A DNA stretch of 64,000 bases from Lysobacter spongiicola DSM 21749 (GTDB lineage Bacteria; Pseudomonadota; Gammaproteobacteria; Xanthomonadales; Xanthomonadaceae), in contig NZ_FUXP01000012.1 of assembly GCF_900167055.1 (NCBI RefSeq), forward strand, positions 1 through 64,000, in the 5' to 3' direction. A program made the translations under genes and the position numbers. The notes under the pieces are model-generated. The model searched no databases, was not told where the DNA came from, and worked only from the letters and a program-made list of their open reading frames with translations. Below, piece after piece: positions 44,138-53,176 of this stretch (within the stretch, counting starts at the first letter, position 1; each line of letters begins with the position of its first letter).

Positions 44138-45484
44138 GTGGCATCACTCTCCAGCCCAGGCGTCGGCTCCGGCCTCGATGTGCACACGATGGTGACCCAG
44201 CTGGTCGCCGCCGAGCGCGCACCCGGGGACCTGCGCTTCAACCGCATCGAGAGCAAGGCCGAGGCGCAGATATCCGCCTTCGGCAAGCTCAGCAGCGGAC
44301 TGTCGGGACTGCAGAGCGCGCTCCAGAAGTTCGACGGCAGCGGCGCTTCGCTGGGGCGCAAGGTCAGCGTGGGCACCGATGCCGGCTTTACCGCGACCGC
44401 GGATGCGAAGGCGGCGCTGGGCAGCTATCGCGTCACCGTTGAAAGCCTGGCCTCCACGCACAAGCTCCATTCCGCGGCATCGGCCGCCGACAGCCAGGTC
44501 GGCCACGGCCGCCTTTCGATCGTCGTCGGTGACGGCGAGGCGATCGATATCGACATCGCCGAGGGCGAGGGTTCCCTCGCCGAGATCCGCGATGCCATCA
44601 ACGCCAAGGCCGAGGGCAAGGGCGTGACTGCCACCGTCATCCGTGGCGACGCCGGCGACGTGCTGGTCCTGGCCTCCACTGAAACCGGCAGCGAAGGCCG
44701 CCTGCAGATCAGCGCAAGTGGTGGCGACGGCGGATTGTCTTCATTGGCCACCACCGGCGGCAGCCTGCAGGTCGCCGATGCCGGCAACGATGCCAGGGTG
44801 ATCGTCGACGGCATCACCCGCACCAGCAGCAGCAACCACCTGGATGACCTCATCGACGGCGTCACCATCGACCTGACGCAAGCCAAGCCCGGCGAATCTT
44901 TCTCCCTTGACCTGACGGCTGACGCGAGCCCGCTCAAGGCCACGATGCTGAGCTTCATCAGCGCCTACAACACCGCCCTGAGCGCACTGCGCACGCAGAG
45001 CGCCGCCGGTGGCGCGGACAGCGACGGCGCGGCCCTCAGTGGTGACGCCGCACCCCGCGGCATTACCCAGAACCTGCGCGGCATCATCAGCCAGAACTAT
45101 GCCGAACTCGCCGAGCTGGGGCTCAAGACCAAGGTCGACGGCTCCCTCAGCCTGGACGGCGCCACCTTTGACGCCGCCATCGCCGCGGATCCGGAAGCCG
45201 TGCAGAGGCTGGTAGGCGAGGACGGCACACTGCAGCAGCCGCTTGCGGCCGCTTTGAAGTCCTACCTCGGCGACGACGGGATGATCACCGGCCGCACCAA
45301 GGCATTGAATGCGCGCCTGGAGTCGCTGGAGACCCAGCGCGAGAGTTTCGACCGCCGCATCGAGAATGTGCGCGCCAACTACATGCGCCAGTTCACCGCG
45401 CTGGACACCATGGTCGCGAAGATGTCCAGCACCAGCTCCTTCCTGGCCCAGCAGCTCGGCCAGCTGACCAATATGAACGCCTGA
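44138..45484 (+). CDS. fliD: Flagellar filament cap protein FliD
   Basis: This 448-residue protein caps the filament and guides flagellin folding at the tip. The N-terminal SSPGVGSGLDVHTMVTQLVA is diagnostic. The FliD_N domain spans about 10-105, the D2-D3 domains about 110-310, and the C-terminal helix contains RIENVRANYMRQFTALDTMV and the LAQQLGQLTNM end. AGGAGG lies upstream of the ATG. It is followed by fliS after seven bases. Confidence 0.97.
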   Translation: MASLSSPGVGSGLDVHTMVTQLVAAERAPGDLRFNRIESKAEAQISAFGKLSSGLSGLQSALQKFDGSGASLGRKVSVGTDAGFTATADAKAALGSYRVTVESLASTHKLHSAASAADSQVGHGRLSIVVGDGEAIDIDIAEGEGSLAEIRDAINAKAEGKGVTATVIRGDAGDVLVLASTETGSEGRLQISASGGDGGLSSLATTGGSLQVADAGNDARVIVDGITRTSSSNHLDDLIDGVTIDLTQAKPGESFSLDLTADASPLKATMLSFISAYNTALSALRTQSAAGGADSDGAALSGDAAPRGITQNLRGIISQNYAELAELGLKTKVDGSLSLDGATFDAAIAADPEAVQRLVGEDGTLQQPLAAALKSYLGDDGMITGRTKALNARLESLETQRESFDRRIENVRANYMRQFTALDTMVAKMSSTSSFLAQQLGQLTNMNA

Positions 45485-45491
45485 GACCGCC

Positions 45492-45908
45492 ATGCATAGC
45501 GCCCGCAACTACGCCAACCAGTACCACCAGACCGGGGTCAGCAGCGCCGTGCTGGACGCCAGCCCGCACCAGCTCGTCGCGCTGATGCTCGCCGGTGCCC
45601 GCAAGCGCGCGCAGCTCGCGGCCGCCTGCCTCGAGCGCGGAGACATGGCGCGCAAGGCCATCGCCATCAACGAGGCCAGCGCCATCATCGCCGGACTCAA
45701 CAGCACGCTCGACATGAAGGCCGGCGGCGACATCGCGGCCGGGCTGGAGGCCCTGTACGACTACGCCCAGCGCCGACTGGTGGTCGCCAACGCCAACAAC
45801 GACGCCGCCCCCCTGCTGGAGATCGACGACCTGCTGGGCGACATCGAAAGCGCCTGGCTTGCCATCGACCCCGACTCGGACACCAGCACCGCCGGAGCAA
45901 CAGCATGA
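45492..45908 (+). CDS. fliS: Flagellin export chaperone FliS
   Basis: This 138-residue helical protein binds the C-terminus of flagellin and prevents early polymerisation. It has the family blocks YANQYHQTGVSSAVLDASPH, QLVALMLAGARKR, NEASAIIAGLNSTLDMKAGG and LYDYAQRRLVVANANND. The length is normal. Its stop overlaps the ATG of the next gene (ATGA). Confidence 0.95.
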   Translation: MHSARNYANQYHQTGVSSAVLDASPHQLVALMLAGARKRAQLAAACLERGDMARKAIAINEASAIIAGLNSTLDMKAGGDIAAGLEALYDYAQRRLVVANANNDAAPLLEIDDLLGDIESAWLAIDPDSDTSTAGATA

Positions 45909-46201
45909 CCCCGACCCTGCCCATCGATGCCATCCGTCGCGCACTGGACGCCGGTGAATGGGACATGGCCGCCAGCCTGATCGCCGGCCACGAACGCGAA
46001 GTCCGGGAGGCCCTGGAAACACCCGGCGGCAGCGCGGACGGCCTCCAACCCGACCGTAGTGCCTGGGTCGCCCTGCTGTCACAGCAGCGCCTGCTGCTGG
46101 AGCAGCTCAAGTCCGCCCGCAGCGAGACCTCCGACGCGCTCAGGCGCCTGCAGGACAACCGCCGCGGCGCCCAGGCCTACCTGGCGGGCGCAGGCGGATG
46201 A
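45905..46201 (+). CDS. FliT-like flagellar chaperone
   Basis: This 98-residue protein is mainly helical, with a C-terminal heptad-rich stretch (LSQQRLLLEQLKSARSETSD). It occupies the position of FliT (chaperone of the cap protein FliD) directly after fliS, with overlapping stop and start codons on both sides. Sequence similarity to FliT is weak, so the call rests on size, helices and context. Confidence 0.6.
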   Translation: MTPTLPIDAIRRALDAGEWDMAASLIAGHEREVREALETPGGSADGLQPDRSAWVALLSQQRLLLEQLKSARSETSDALRRLQDNRRGAQAYLAGAGG

Positions 46202-46770
46202 ACGCGGAGAACGCACGCGCGCAGGTGTTCGGGGACTCGCTGGTCTGCGAGGAAACCCGTGCCGCCGCGTTCGTTCCCATGGAGTTCGACCCCGCGGCCG
46301 TGCGGGTCGCCTGCCAGCGCGCCGAGGCCCTGCTGCACTCGATCGCGATCATCGAGGACGGCAAGGTCGAAGAGAGTGACGAGCGCGGCGCCCACGAGCA
46401 CGCCCTGCAGCGCGTGGAGGCCAAGCTGGACCTGCTGACCTCGCTGGTGGCCACCCTGGTGAGCTCGCATCGCCCGCCACCGGCGCCCCGCCGCCTGCAG
46501 TGGTCCGCGCTGGGTGCCTGCCTGGCCGCAGAAGCCGATGGCGCCGGCAACGCGCCCGGAAGCAACGGCATGTTCCGCGTCCAGGCCTGCGATTGGCTGC
46601 CGGAACCGCTGGAGTTGCCGGCGACGGTACTGGCCAGCGTGGCCGACGCCAGCGGCCACCACCTGTGGCTGCGCTTCCAGCCGTTGCCGCCGCCCCTGGT
46701 CTCGGCGGTGGAGCGCCATCTCTTCCGGATCCATCGCCGCGCCGTGGCCGAGGCCCGCCGCCCCCGCTGA
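46198..46770 (+). CDS. PilZ-type domain protein of the flagellar operon
   Basis: This 190-residue protein starts within the stop of the FliT-like gene. It has a helical region (about 30-85, VEAKLDLLTSLVATLVS) and a C-terminal beta-rich region (about 98-185) resembling a PilZ domain. The typical RxxxR and D/NxSxxG c-di-GMP motifs are not obvious: RRLQWSALGACL stands near the first, and no DxSxxG is seen. It may therefore bind partners rather than c-di-GMP. Context suggests a motility adaptor. The PilZ assignment is moderate. Confidence 0.6.
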   Translation: MNAENARAQVFGDSLVCEETRAAAFVPMEFDPAAVRVACQRAEALLHSIAIIEDGKVEESDERGAHEHALQRVEAKLDLLTSLVATLVSSHRPPPAPRRLQWSALGACLAAEADGAGNAPGSNGMFRVQACDWLPEPLELPATVLASVADASGHHLWLRFQPLPPPLVSAVERHLFRIHRRAVAEARRPR

Positions 46771-46833
46771 CCTGTGGTGCCCCGCTCCGCCGTCGGCTAA
46801 GGTGCCCTGAGCCCTTCCGGATGGAGTCCCTGC

Positions 46834-47463
46834 TTGCTTCGCGTGCTGATCTGCGACGACCACACCCTGATCCGCGCCGGGCTGCGTCGGCTGCTCGAGT
46901 CGTTCGATGCGGTGGAGGTGGTCGCCGAGGCGGCCAGTGCCGACGAGGTCGTCATCCGTGCCCGCGGCACCAGTCCCGACGTCATCCTGCTGGACCTCTC
47001 CATGCCCGGCCGCAACGGGTTCGAGGCCCTGGACGAGCTGCGCCGCACCTGCCCCGCAAGCGCGGTGGTCATCATGTCGATGCACGACGACCCCGGCCAT
47101 GTACGCGAAGCCCTGGATCGCGGCGCCTCGGGTTTCGTGGTCAAGGAGGCCGCACCGGCGGAGCTGGAGATCGCGATACGCGCCGCGGCGACCGGCCGCA
47201 CCTACCTCAGTCCCCAGGTATCGGCCCCCCAGTTGCGGGGGCGCCAGGCCCCGGCGGAGGGCGTCGATGCCCTGCCCCCACGCCAGCGCGAGATCCTCGC
47301 CGCGATCGGCGCCGGCCGCAGCACCAAGCAGATCGCCGCCGACCTGGGCATCAGCGTCAAGACGGTGGAGACCCACCGGGCGCGGATGATGGCGGCGCTG
47401 GGCTGCCGCAGCGGCCACGAGCTGCTGCGCATGGCGATGCGGCTGCACGGCAGCGCGCTGTAG
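46834..47463 (+). CDS. NarL/LuxR-type response regulator
   Basis: This 209-residue transcription factor has a receiver domain (1-120: LICDDHTLIRAGLRRLLE, phospho-Asp in ILLDLSMPGRNG near 54, Lys in FVVKEA) and a C-terminal LuxR helix-turn-helix (about 147-205: LPPRQREILAAIGAGRSTKQ, then IAADLGISVKTVETHR). The start is TTG at 46834, with GGAG seven bases upstream. No kinase gene is adjacent, so its partner is unknown. A perfect palindrome lies just downstream, before rpoN. Confidence 0.9.
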   Translation: MLRVLICDDHTLIRAGLRRLLESFDAVEVVAEAASADEVVIRARGTSPDVILLDLSMPGRNGFEALDELRRTCPASAVVIMSMHDDPGHVREALDRGASGFVVKEAAPAELEIAIRAAATGRTYLSPQVSAPQLRGRQAPAEGVDALPPRQREILAAIGAGRSTKQIAADLGISVKTVETHRARMMAALGCRSGHELLRMAMRLHGSAL

Positions 47464-47501
47464 CCCGCGCACCTGTCGGCGTCGGGTTTCCGGCGCCATG
47501 T

Positions 47502-47513
47502 GGGGAATTCCCC
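47502..47513. promoter_or_regulatory. Palindrome upstream of rpoN, candidate operator
   Basis: GGGGAATTCCCC is a perfect 12-base palindrome flanked by TGT and TACA. It lies 39 bases after the response regulator stop and 120 bases before rpoN. A role as a binding site is inference. Confidence 0.3.
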
Positions 47514-47633
47514 TACATCGGGTGGGGGCTGCCGGTACGCGGTTCGGGCATGCCCTGATTCGACAGCCGCCGGCGTGGGCGCATGATTCGCCTGCAGGAT
47601 CCGTACCACGACCGGATCCATTCCGGGGGAACC

Positions 47634-49037
47634 GTGAAGAACACCGTCCGCACGCAGATGTCGCAAAGCGTCAACCTGACGCCGCAGTTGCTGCAGTCGA
47701 TCCGGCTGCTGCAGCTGACCGCCCCGCAGCTGGAAATGGAACTGCTGCAGGCACTGGAGCGCAATCCGATGCTCGAGGCCGACGAGGGCGACGAAGCCGG
47801 TGAAACCGACGCCGAGGGCGTGGATGCGGCCGGTGACGACGCGGCGCTCGAAGCCGCAGCGTGGGACGAGTTGCCCGAACCGGCCTTCACCTCCAGCAGC
47901 AGCGGGGGCATGGGCGCCGACGATGACGGCATGGCCCGCATCGCCGCCGGCAGCTCCAGCGATCCGCGCGTGCGCCTGCTGCAGGAGCTCGCGGTGACGT
48001 GGCGCGAGGCGGACCTGGTGCTCGCCCAGTGGTGGCTGGACCGCTGCGACGACCGCGGCTACCTGGAGCACCCACTGGACGAGTTGCTGGCCGAAGGTGC
48101 CGATGCCTGTGGTTGCGACAAACGCGAGATGGACGTGATCCGGCTGCGCCTGCTCAACGGCCCTTGGCCGGGCATGGCCGCGGCCGATCCCGGCGAATGC
48201 CTGCAGGCCCAGCTGGCCCAGCTGCCCGACACCCCGGAGCGCGCCTTGGCCGCACGCATCCTTTCCGACTACCTCGCCCTGCTGGCCTCGCATGACCATG
48301 CCGCCCTCGCCAAGGCCCTGGGTAGTACTGCCGACGACACCGCCGCGGCCGTCGCGCTGGTGACATCGCTGCGCCCGTGCGCGGTGGAGGAGCCGGTCGA
48401 CGCGCCGTCCGCCTACATCGTGCCCGACGTGGTGGTGCGCTTCCTCGGTGGTGAATGGCGGGTGGCGCTCAACGGCCGCAGTGCCCCGCGCATCCGCATC
48501 TCCGCCCACTGCGAAAGCGCGCTGGCGCAGGCGCCGGGCGACCAGTCCGTGCTGCGCGGACTGCTGGACGAGGCCCGCTGGCTGGTCCGCGGCGTGGCCA
48601 TGCGCAACGACACCCTGATGCGCACCGCCCAGGTGCTGGTCGAGCGCCAGCGCGAGTTCCTCGTGCGCGGCGAGGAGGCCATCGCGCCGCTCACCCTGCG
48701 CGAGGTCGCCGACGCCATCGGCATGCACGAGTCCACCGTCTCGCGCATCACCACCGGCAAGTACATCCAGACGCCGCGCGGCACCTTCGAGCTCAAGCGC
48801 CTGTTCGCGGTGCGGCTGGAAGGCGCAGAGGTCTCCGGCGCCGCGGTGAAGGCGATGGTGAAGCGCTTGATCGACAACGAGCCGCCGCACGCCCCGCTGG
48901 CCGACGACACCATCGCCGGCATGCTGGAGCGCCAGGGCGTGCGTATCGCGCGCCGGACCGTTGCGAAGTATCGTGACCAGCTCTCCATCGGCCCCGCCCG
49001 GGCACGCCAGCGCCCGGCGCGCAAGGCCGCGGCGTGA
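47634..49037 (+). CDS. rpoN: RNA polymerase sigma-54 factor RpoN
   Basis: This 467-residue sigma-54 factor directs transcription from -24/-12 promoters with activators such as FleQ. Region I is Gln/Leu-rich (MSQSVNLTPQLLQSIRLLQL), the core-binding domain follows, then the HTH (HESTVSRITTGKYIQTPRG near 362) and the RpoN box ARRTVAKYR near 445. The GTG at 47634 is preferred: GGGGGA lies before it and the protein then begins at region I as in the family. An ATG 17 codons earlier is possible. Location in the flagellar cluster suggests a motility-dedicated copy. Confidence 0.95.
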   Translation: MKNTVRTQMSQSVNLTPQLLQSIRLLQLTAPQLEMELLQALERNPMLEADEGDEAGETDAEGVDAAGDDAALEAAAWDELPEPAFTSSSSGGMGADDDGMARIAAGSSSDPRVRLLQELAVTWREADLVLAQWWLDRCDDRGYLEHPLDELLAEGADACGCDKREMDVIRLRLLNGPWPGMAAADPGECLQAQLAQLPDTPERALAARILSDYLALLASHDHAALAKALGSTADDTAAAVALVTSLRPCAVEEPVDAPSAYIVPDVVVRFLGGEWRVALNGRSAPRIRISAHCESALAQAPGDQSVLRGLLDEARWLVRGVAMRNDTLMRTAQVLVERQREFLVRGEEAIAPLTLREVADAIGMHESTVSRITTGKYIQTPRGTFELKRLFAVRLEGAEVSGAAVKAMVKRLIDNEPPHAPLADDTIAGMLERQGVRIARRTVAKYRDQLSIGPARARQRPARKAAA

Positions 49038-49078
49038 CCACCCCCACCGGCCCGGCCCTGACTCCCGAGGATCCCTCC

Positions 49079-49522
49079 ATGCGCACGCTCAACATCCTGC
49101 TGGTCGACGACCACGAGGGCTTCATCAACGCCGCGCTGCGCCACCTGCGCCGGCTCGACTGGATCACCGTCGCCGGCTCGGCCGCCAACGGCATCGAGGC
49201 CATCGCCCAATGCGAGGCCCTGCATCCTGATGCCGTACTGATGGACCTGGCCATGCCCGAGATGGGCGGTTTGCAGGCCACGCGACTCATCAAGGCCCAG
49301 GACGATCCGCCCTACGTGGTGATCGCCAGCCACTTCGACGATGCAGAGCACCGCGAGCACGCGCTGCGTGCCGGTGCCGACGCCTTCGTCAGCAAGCTGT
49401 CCTACATCCACGACGTGATCCCGCTGCTGGAGGCGCTCGCCGGCCGCGAGCCCGCCGGTACCGCCGACACTGCGGCCGGCGCTGCCGGTGCCGCCGGGGC
49501 GGGGACCGGAGTCACCGCATGA
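49079..49522 (+). CDS. Stand-alone receiver-domain response regulator
   Basis: This 147-residue protein is a single receiver domain (MRTLNILLVDDHEGFINAAL, phospho-Asp in VLMDLAMPEMGG near 53, FVSKLSYIHDVIP) with an Ala/Gly/Thr-rich tail. No DNA-binding domain is present. The ATG at 49079 has GAGG eight bases upstream; a GTG at 49034, overlapping the rpoN stop, is an alternative. It lies between rpoN and fleQ and overlaps the fleQ start by four bases. It may tune flagellar gene expression through protein contacts. Confidence 0.88.
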   Translation: MRTLNILLVDDHEGFINAALRHLRRLDWITVAGSAANGIEAIAQCEALHPDAVLMDLAMPEMGGLQATRLIKAQDDPPYVVIASHFDDAEHREHALRAGADAFVSKLSYIHDVIPLLEALAGREPAGTADTAAGAAGAAGAGTGVTA

Positions 49523-50985
49523 GCGAGTCGCGCATCCTTGTGCTCGACGGGGACATGGAGCGCGCCGAGCGCATCGCCACCCTGCTGGAGTTCATGGACT
49601 TCACCCCGCGCGTCGCCGAACCGGGCGACGTCGACCTGTCCCGGGCCAAGCCCAGCGACTGGGTTGCGGTGGTGGTGGGCGACGTCGACGGCGATGCCGC
49701 GTGGCCGGCCTTCGCCGAGTGGCTGGGCGGCCAACCACTGCACCCGCCGTTGATGGTGCTCCCGGGCCACGACGACGCGCCCTGGCGCAAGGCGCTGCAC
49801 CCAGAGAACCTGTGGCCACTGGACTATCCGGTCCGCCGTAACCAGCTGCAGGAGGCACTGCGCCGCGCCAGCCTGAAACGCATCAACGAGGACGAGCAGC
49901 GCGAGCATTCCACCGGCGGCCCGACCGGGCGCAGCGCGGCGACCCTGCGCCTGTCGCGCATGATCGACCAGGTCGCGCCGTTCGACACTACGGTGCTGAT
50001 CCTTGGTGAATCCGGCACCGGCAAGGAGGTCGCCGCGCGGGCCGTGCACGAACGATCCAAGCGCCGCAACAAGCCATTCGTGGCGATCAACTGCGGTGCG
50101 ATCCCGCCGGACCTGCTGGAAAGCGAACTGTTCGGACACGAAAAAGGCGCCTTCACCGGCGCGCTGACCCAGCGCAAGGGGCGGTTCGAGATGGCCGAGG
50201 GCGGCACCCTGCTGCTCGACGAAATCGGCGACATGCCGCTGGCGATGCAGGTCAAGCTGTTGCGCGTGCTGCAGGAGCGGACCTTCGAGCGCGTCGGCGG
50301 CGCCCAGGTGATCGAATGCGACGTGCGCGTGGTCGCGGCCACTCATCGCAACCTTGAAACCCACATCGCCGAGGGCAAGTTCCGCGAGGACCTGTTCTAC
50401 CGGCTCAACGTCTTCCCGATCGAGATGCCGCCACTGCGCGAGCGCGCCGACGACCTGCCGGACCTGATCGCGGCGATCACCGCCCAACTGGCCAAGGCCG
50501 GCCGTGGCCAGGTATCGCTCAGCAGCGGTGCGGTGGAGGTGTTGCGCCACTACGCCTGGCCCGGCAACGTGCGCGAGCTGAGCAACCTGCTGGAGCGCCT
50601 GGCCGTGCTGCACCCGGCGGGCATGGTCCGGGCCACCGACCTGCCCGCCCGCTACCGCGCCGCGGTGCCCGACCTGCCGGACGAGGACCCGATCCCCGAG
50701 CCGACCACCTCGATGGATCCGGCCGCCCTCATGCCGCGCGCGACGTTGCCCGCCGAAGGCATCGACCTGCGCTCGCACATCGCCGAGGTGGAGCTGGAGC
50801 TGATCCGGGCCGCCCTGCAACAGGCGGACGGCGTGGTCGCCCATGCCGCGCCCCTGCTCGGCCTGCGCCGCACCACCCTGGTGGAGAAACTGCGCAAGTA
50901 CGGCATCGACCGCGACGGCACCAGCGCCGGCGCCGAAGGCGAGGCCGGCGACGACGGCAAGGGCGACCGCACCAGCGCCGCCTGA
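49519..50985 (+). CDS. fleQ: Sigma-54-dependent flagellar master regulator FleQ
   Basis: This 488-residue enhancer-binding protein has a degenerate FleQ-type receiver (1-120), an AAA+ domain (about 135-370) and a C-terminal Fis-type HTH (about 420-465: [20 protein letters not shown], and [16 protein letters not shown]). The AAA+ part has Walker A GESGTGKE, the sigma-54 contact loop GAFTGA, Walker [10 protein letters not shown] and the R-finger region. FleQ activates flagellar promoters and in related bacteria is inhibited by c-di-GMP. It follows rpoN directly and fits the -24/-12 sites found in this cluster. Confidence 0.95.
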   Translation: MSESRILVLDGDMERAERIATLLEFMDFTPRVAEPGDVDLSRAKPSDWVAVVVGDVDGDAAWPAFAEWLGGQPLHPPLMVLPGHDDAPWRKALHPENLWPLDYPVRRNQLQEALRRASLKRINEDEQREHSTGGPTGRSAATLRLSRMIDQVAPFDTTVLILGESGTGKEVAARAVHERSKRRNKPFVAINCGAIPPDLLESELFGHEKGAFTGALTQRKGRFEMAEGGTLLLDEIGDMPLAMQVKLLRVLQERTFERVGGAQVIECDVRVVAATHRNLETHIAEGKFREDLFYRLNVFPIEMPPLRERADDLPDLIAAITAQLAKAGRGQVSLSSGAVEVLRHYAWPGNVRELSNLLERLAVLHPAGMVRATDLPARYRAAVPDLPDEDPIPEPTTSMDPAALMPRATLPAEGIDLRSHIAEVELELIRAALQQADGVVAHAAPLLGLRRTTLVEKLRKYGIDRDGTSAGAEGEAGDDGKGDRTSAA

Positions 50986-51036
50986 GGCGGTGCCAAGGCC
51001 ATGGCGCGTCCGCACGACGGGATCCCGTCACTGTTC

Positions 51037-51052
51037 TGGCACGGCACTTGCC
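51037..51052 (+). promoter_or_regulatory. Sigma-54 promoter of the fliE operon
   Basis: TGGCACGGCACTTGCC matches TGGCACG-N4-TTGC exactly. It lies 40 bases before fliE, directly downstream of fleQ. Confidence 0.85.
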
Positions 51053-51091
51053 TATCCATCGGCAGCGAAGCCAGAAAGTTGATGCCCGGCC

Positions 51092-51463
51092 ATGACCGAC
51101 GCGATTTCATCGATCCTCTCCCAGATCCGCGCCCATGAGATGCGCGCGGGCGGGGCGCTGGCCGATTCGCCGGCCGGCAATGCCATCAACCCGACCAACC
51201 CGGGACTTCCGGGTGCCGGCCGGGTCGATCCGGGCAAGGCCCCCGGCTTCGCCGAGACCCTGAACAACGCCATCGACAGCGTCAGCAGCGCGCAGGCCAA
51301 ATCCGGCGCGCTGCAGCAGGCGTTCGAAATGGGCGACCCGCGCGCCGACCTGGCGCGGGTGATGGTCGCCATGCAGCAGTCGTCGGTCGCATTCAAGGCC
51401 ACCGTGGAGGTCCGCAACCGCATGGTGCAGGCCTACCAGGACGTCATGAACATGCCGGTCTGA
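51092..51463 (+). CDS. fliE: Hook-basal body protein FliE
   Basis: This 123-residue protein links the MS ring to the rod. The family C-terminus is clear: GDPRADLARVMVAMQQSSVA, FKATVEVRNRMVQAYQDVMN and MPV. The N-terminal part is variable. It is the first gene after a perfect sigma-54 promoter and starts the large fliE-to-fliK unit. Confidence 0.95.
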   Translation: MTDAISSILSQIRAHEMRAGGALADSPAGNAINPTNPGLPGAGRVDPGKAPGFAETLNNAIDSVSSAQAKSGALQQAFEMGDPRADLARVMVAMQQSSVAFKATVEVRNRMVQAYQDVMNMPV

Positions 51464-51523
51464 CATGGCCGCCAACGCCGCGCATAGCCCCACGCCCACC
51501 CCGACCTTCCGAGACCTTGCCCG

Positions 51524-53176
51524 ATGAGCGTCATCGCACTGCCCAAGAACGCCGCCAACAACCTGCGCGAGCTGGGACCGTTGCAGGACATCCCGGTGGT
51601 GCGCCAGCTGGGCCTGTTCGCCCTGGTCGCCGCCACCATCGGACTGGGCCTGTGGCTGTTCTTCTGGACCCAGCGCCCGGACTACGTGCCGGTGTTCGCC
51701 GGCATGGACGGCAAGTCGACCACTGAGGCCTCCGACCTGCTGCGTGCGGCGCAGATCCCGTTCCGGATCGATCCCTCCACCGGCGCGCTGGCGGTGCCGG
51801 GCGAACAGCTTGGCCCGGCCAAGCTGGCGCTGGCCTCGGCCGGCCTGCCGGCCGAAGGCGGCGGCTTCGAATCGCTGCAGGGCGACCAGGGCTTCGGCAC
51901 CAGCCAGTTCGTCGAGAGCGCGCGCTACCAGCACGCACTGGAGACCGAACTGGCCCGCACCATTGCCAACCTGCGCCCGGTGCGCGAGGCCCGCGTGCAC
52001 CTGGCCATCCCCAAGCCCAGCGCCTTCACCCGCCAGAAGGACCCGGCCAGCGCCTCGGTGGTGCTGCACCTGGGCAACGGCAGCGTTCTCGAGGCCGGCC
52101 AGGTCAACGCCATCGTGCACCTGGTCGCCAACAGCATTCCGCAGCTCTCCCCCGAAAGCGTCACCGTGGTCGACCAGTTCGGCCGCATGCTCTCCAACCC
52201 CGATCCCGACAGCGAGTCGGCGATGGGCGCCAAGCGCTTCGAGCAGCAGCAGCGCCAGGAAGCCGTCTACGTGCAGCGCATCCAGGAGCTGCTCGCCCCG
52301 CTGGCCGGCCCCGGCCGCGTCAGTGCCCAGGTCAGCGTGGACATGGACTTCTCCCAGACCGAACAGGCGCGCGAGCAGTACGGGCCGGAGCCGGCGATCG
52401 TCCGCAGCGAGCAGATCTCCGAATCCGGCGATATCGGCCCGAGGCCGCCGCAGGGCGTACCGGGCGCGGCCGCCAACACTCCGGAAGCAGCGGCGGCCGC
52501 GGCCGAAGCCGCGCAGGCCCCGGCACCGGCCACCGCCGATGGCGGCCAGGGCTCGCGCACCGCGGTGCGCAACTACGAGATCGACCGCACCCTGACCCAC
52601 ACCCGCCAGGCGCCCGGCCGCATCACCCGCGTCACCGCGGCGGTGCTGGTCGACAACGTGCCGGGAGCGCCCGATGCCGAGGGCAAGGTGGAGTGGCGTG
52701 CCCTGACCGCCGACGAACTCGCGCGCATCGAATCGCTGGTGCAGCGCGCGATCGGCTTCGACGACGAGCGCGGCGACATGGTCACCGTGGTCAATGCCCC
52801 CTTCGCCCGCAACGCCATCGACGAGCCCGAAGGCGCACCGTTCTGGCAGCACCCGCGCACCAAGGAGCTGCTGCGCATCGCGCTGGGCGGACTTGCGGTC
52901 CTGGCGCTGATCTTCACCGTGCTGCGGCCGGCCTTCCGCCAGCTGATCGCGCCGGCCAAGCCGCGTACGACCGTGGCGACGCTGGTCGAGGACGACGAGG
53001 AGGAGATCCCCGTCACCCTGTCCAAGCCCAAGGCCAAGGCGCCGGCGCAGCTGGACGACGCCGCCGACGCCCCGATGAACTTCGACGAAAAGCTGCAGGT
53101 GGCACGCACTGCAGTCAGCAGCGATCCCAAGCGGGTCGCCAACGTGGTCCGCAGCTGGGTTGAACAAGATGGCTGA
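51524..53176 (+). CDS. fliF: Flagellar MS-ring protein FliF
   Basis: This 550-residue inner-membrane protein forms the MS ring, the base for the rotor and export gate. It has a first membrane helix near 28-48 (LGLFALVAATIGLGLWLFFW), the ring-building motifs in the periplasmic part (VPVFAGMDGKSTTEASDLLR, and ARVHLAIPKPSAFTRQKDPA) and a second helix near 447-468 (LLRIALGGLAVLALIFTVL). The cytoplasmic tail ends VANVVRSWVEQDG and binds FliG. Its end overlaps the start of fliG by eight bases. Confidence 0.97.
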   Translation: MSVIALPKNAANNLRELGPLQDIPVVRQLGLFALVAATIGLGLWLFFWTQRPDYVPVFAGMDGKSTTEASDLLRAAQIPFRIDPSTGALAVPGEQLGPAKLALASAGLPAEGGGFESLQGDQGFGTSQFVESARYQHALETELARTIANLRPVREARVHLAIPKPSAFTRQKDPASASVVLHLGNGSVLEAGQVNAIVHLVANSIPQLSPESVTVVDQFGRMLSNPDPDSESAMGAKRFEQQQRQEAVYVQRIQELLAPLAGPGRVSAQVSVDMDFSQTEQAREQYGPEPAIVRSEQISESGDIGPRPPQGVPGAAANTPEAAAAAAEAAQAPAPATADGGQGSRTAVRNYEIDRTLTHTRQAPGRITRVTAAVLVDNVPGAPDAEGKVEWRALTADELARIESLVQRAIGFDDERGDMVTVVNAPFARNAIDEPEGAPFWQHPRTKELLRIALGGLAVLALIFTVLRPAFRQLIAPAKPRTTVATLVEDDEEEIPVTLSKPKAKAPAQLDDAADAPMNFDEKLQVARTAVSSDPKRVANVVRSWVEQDG

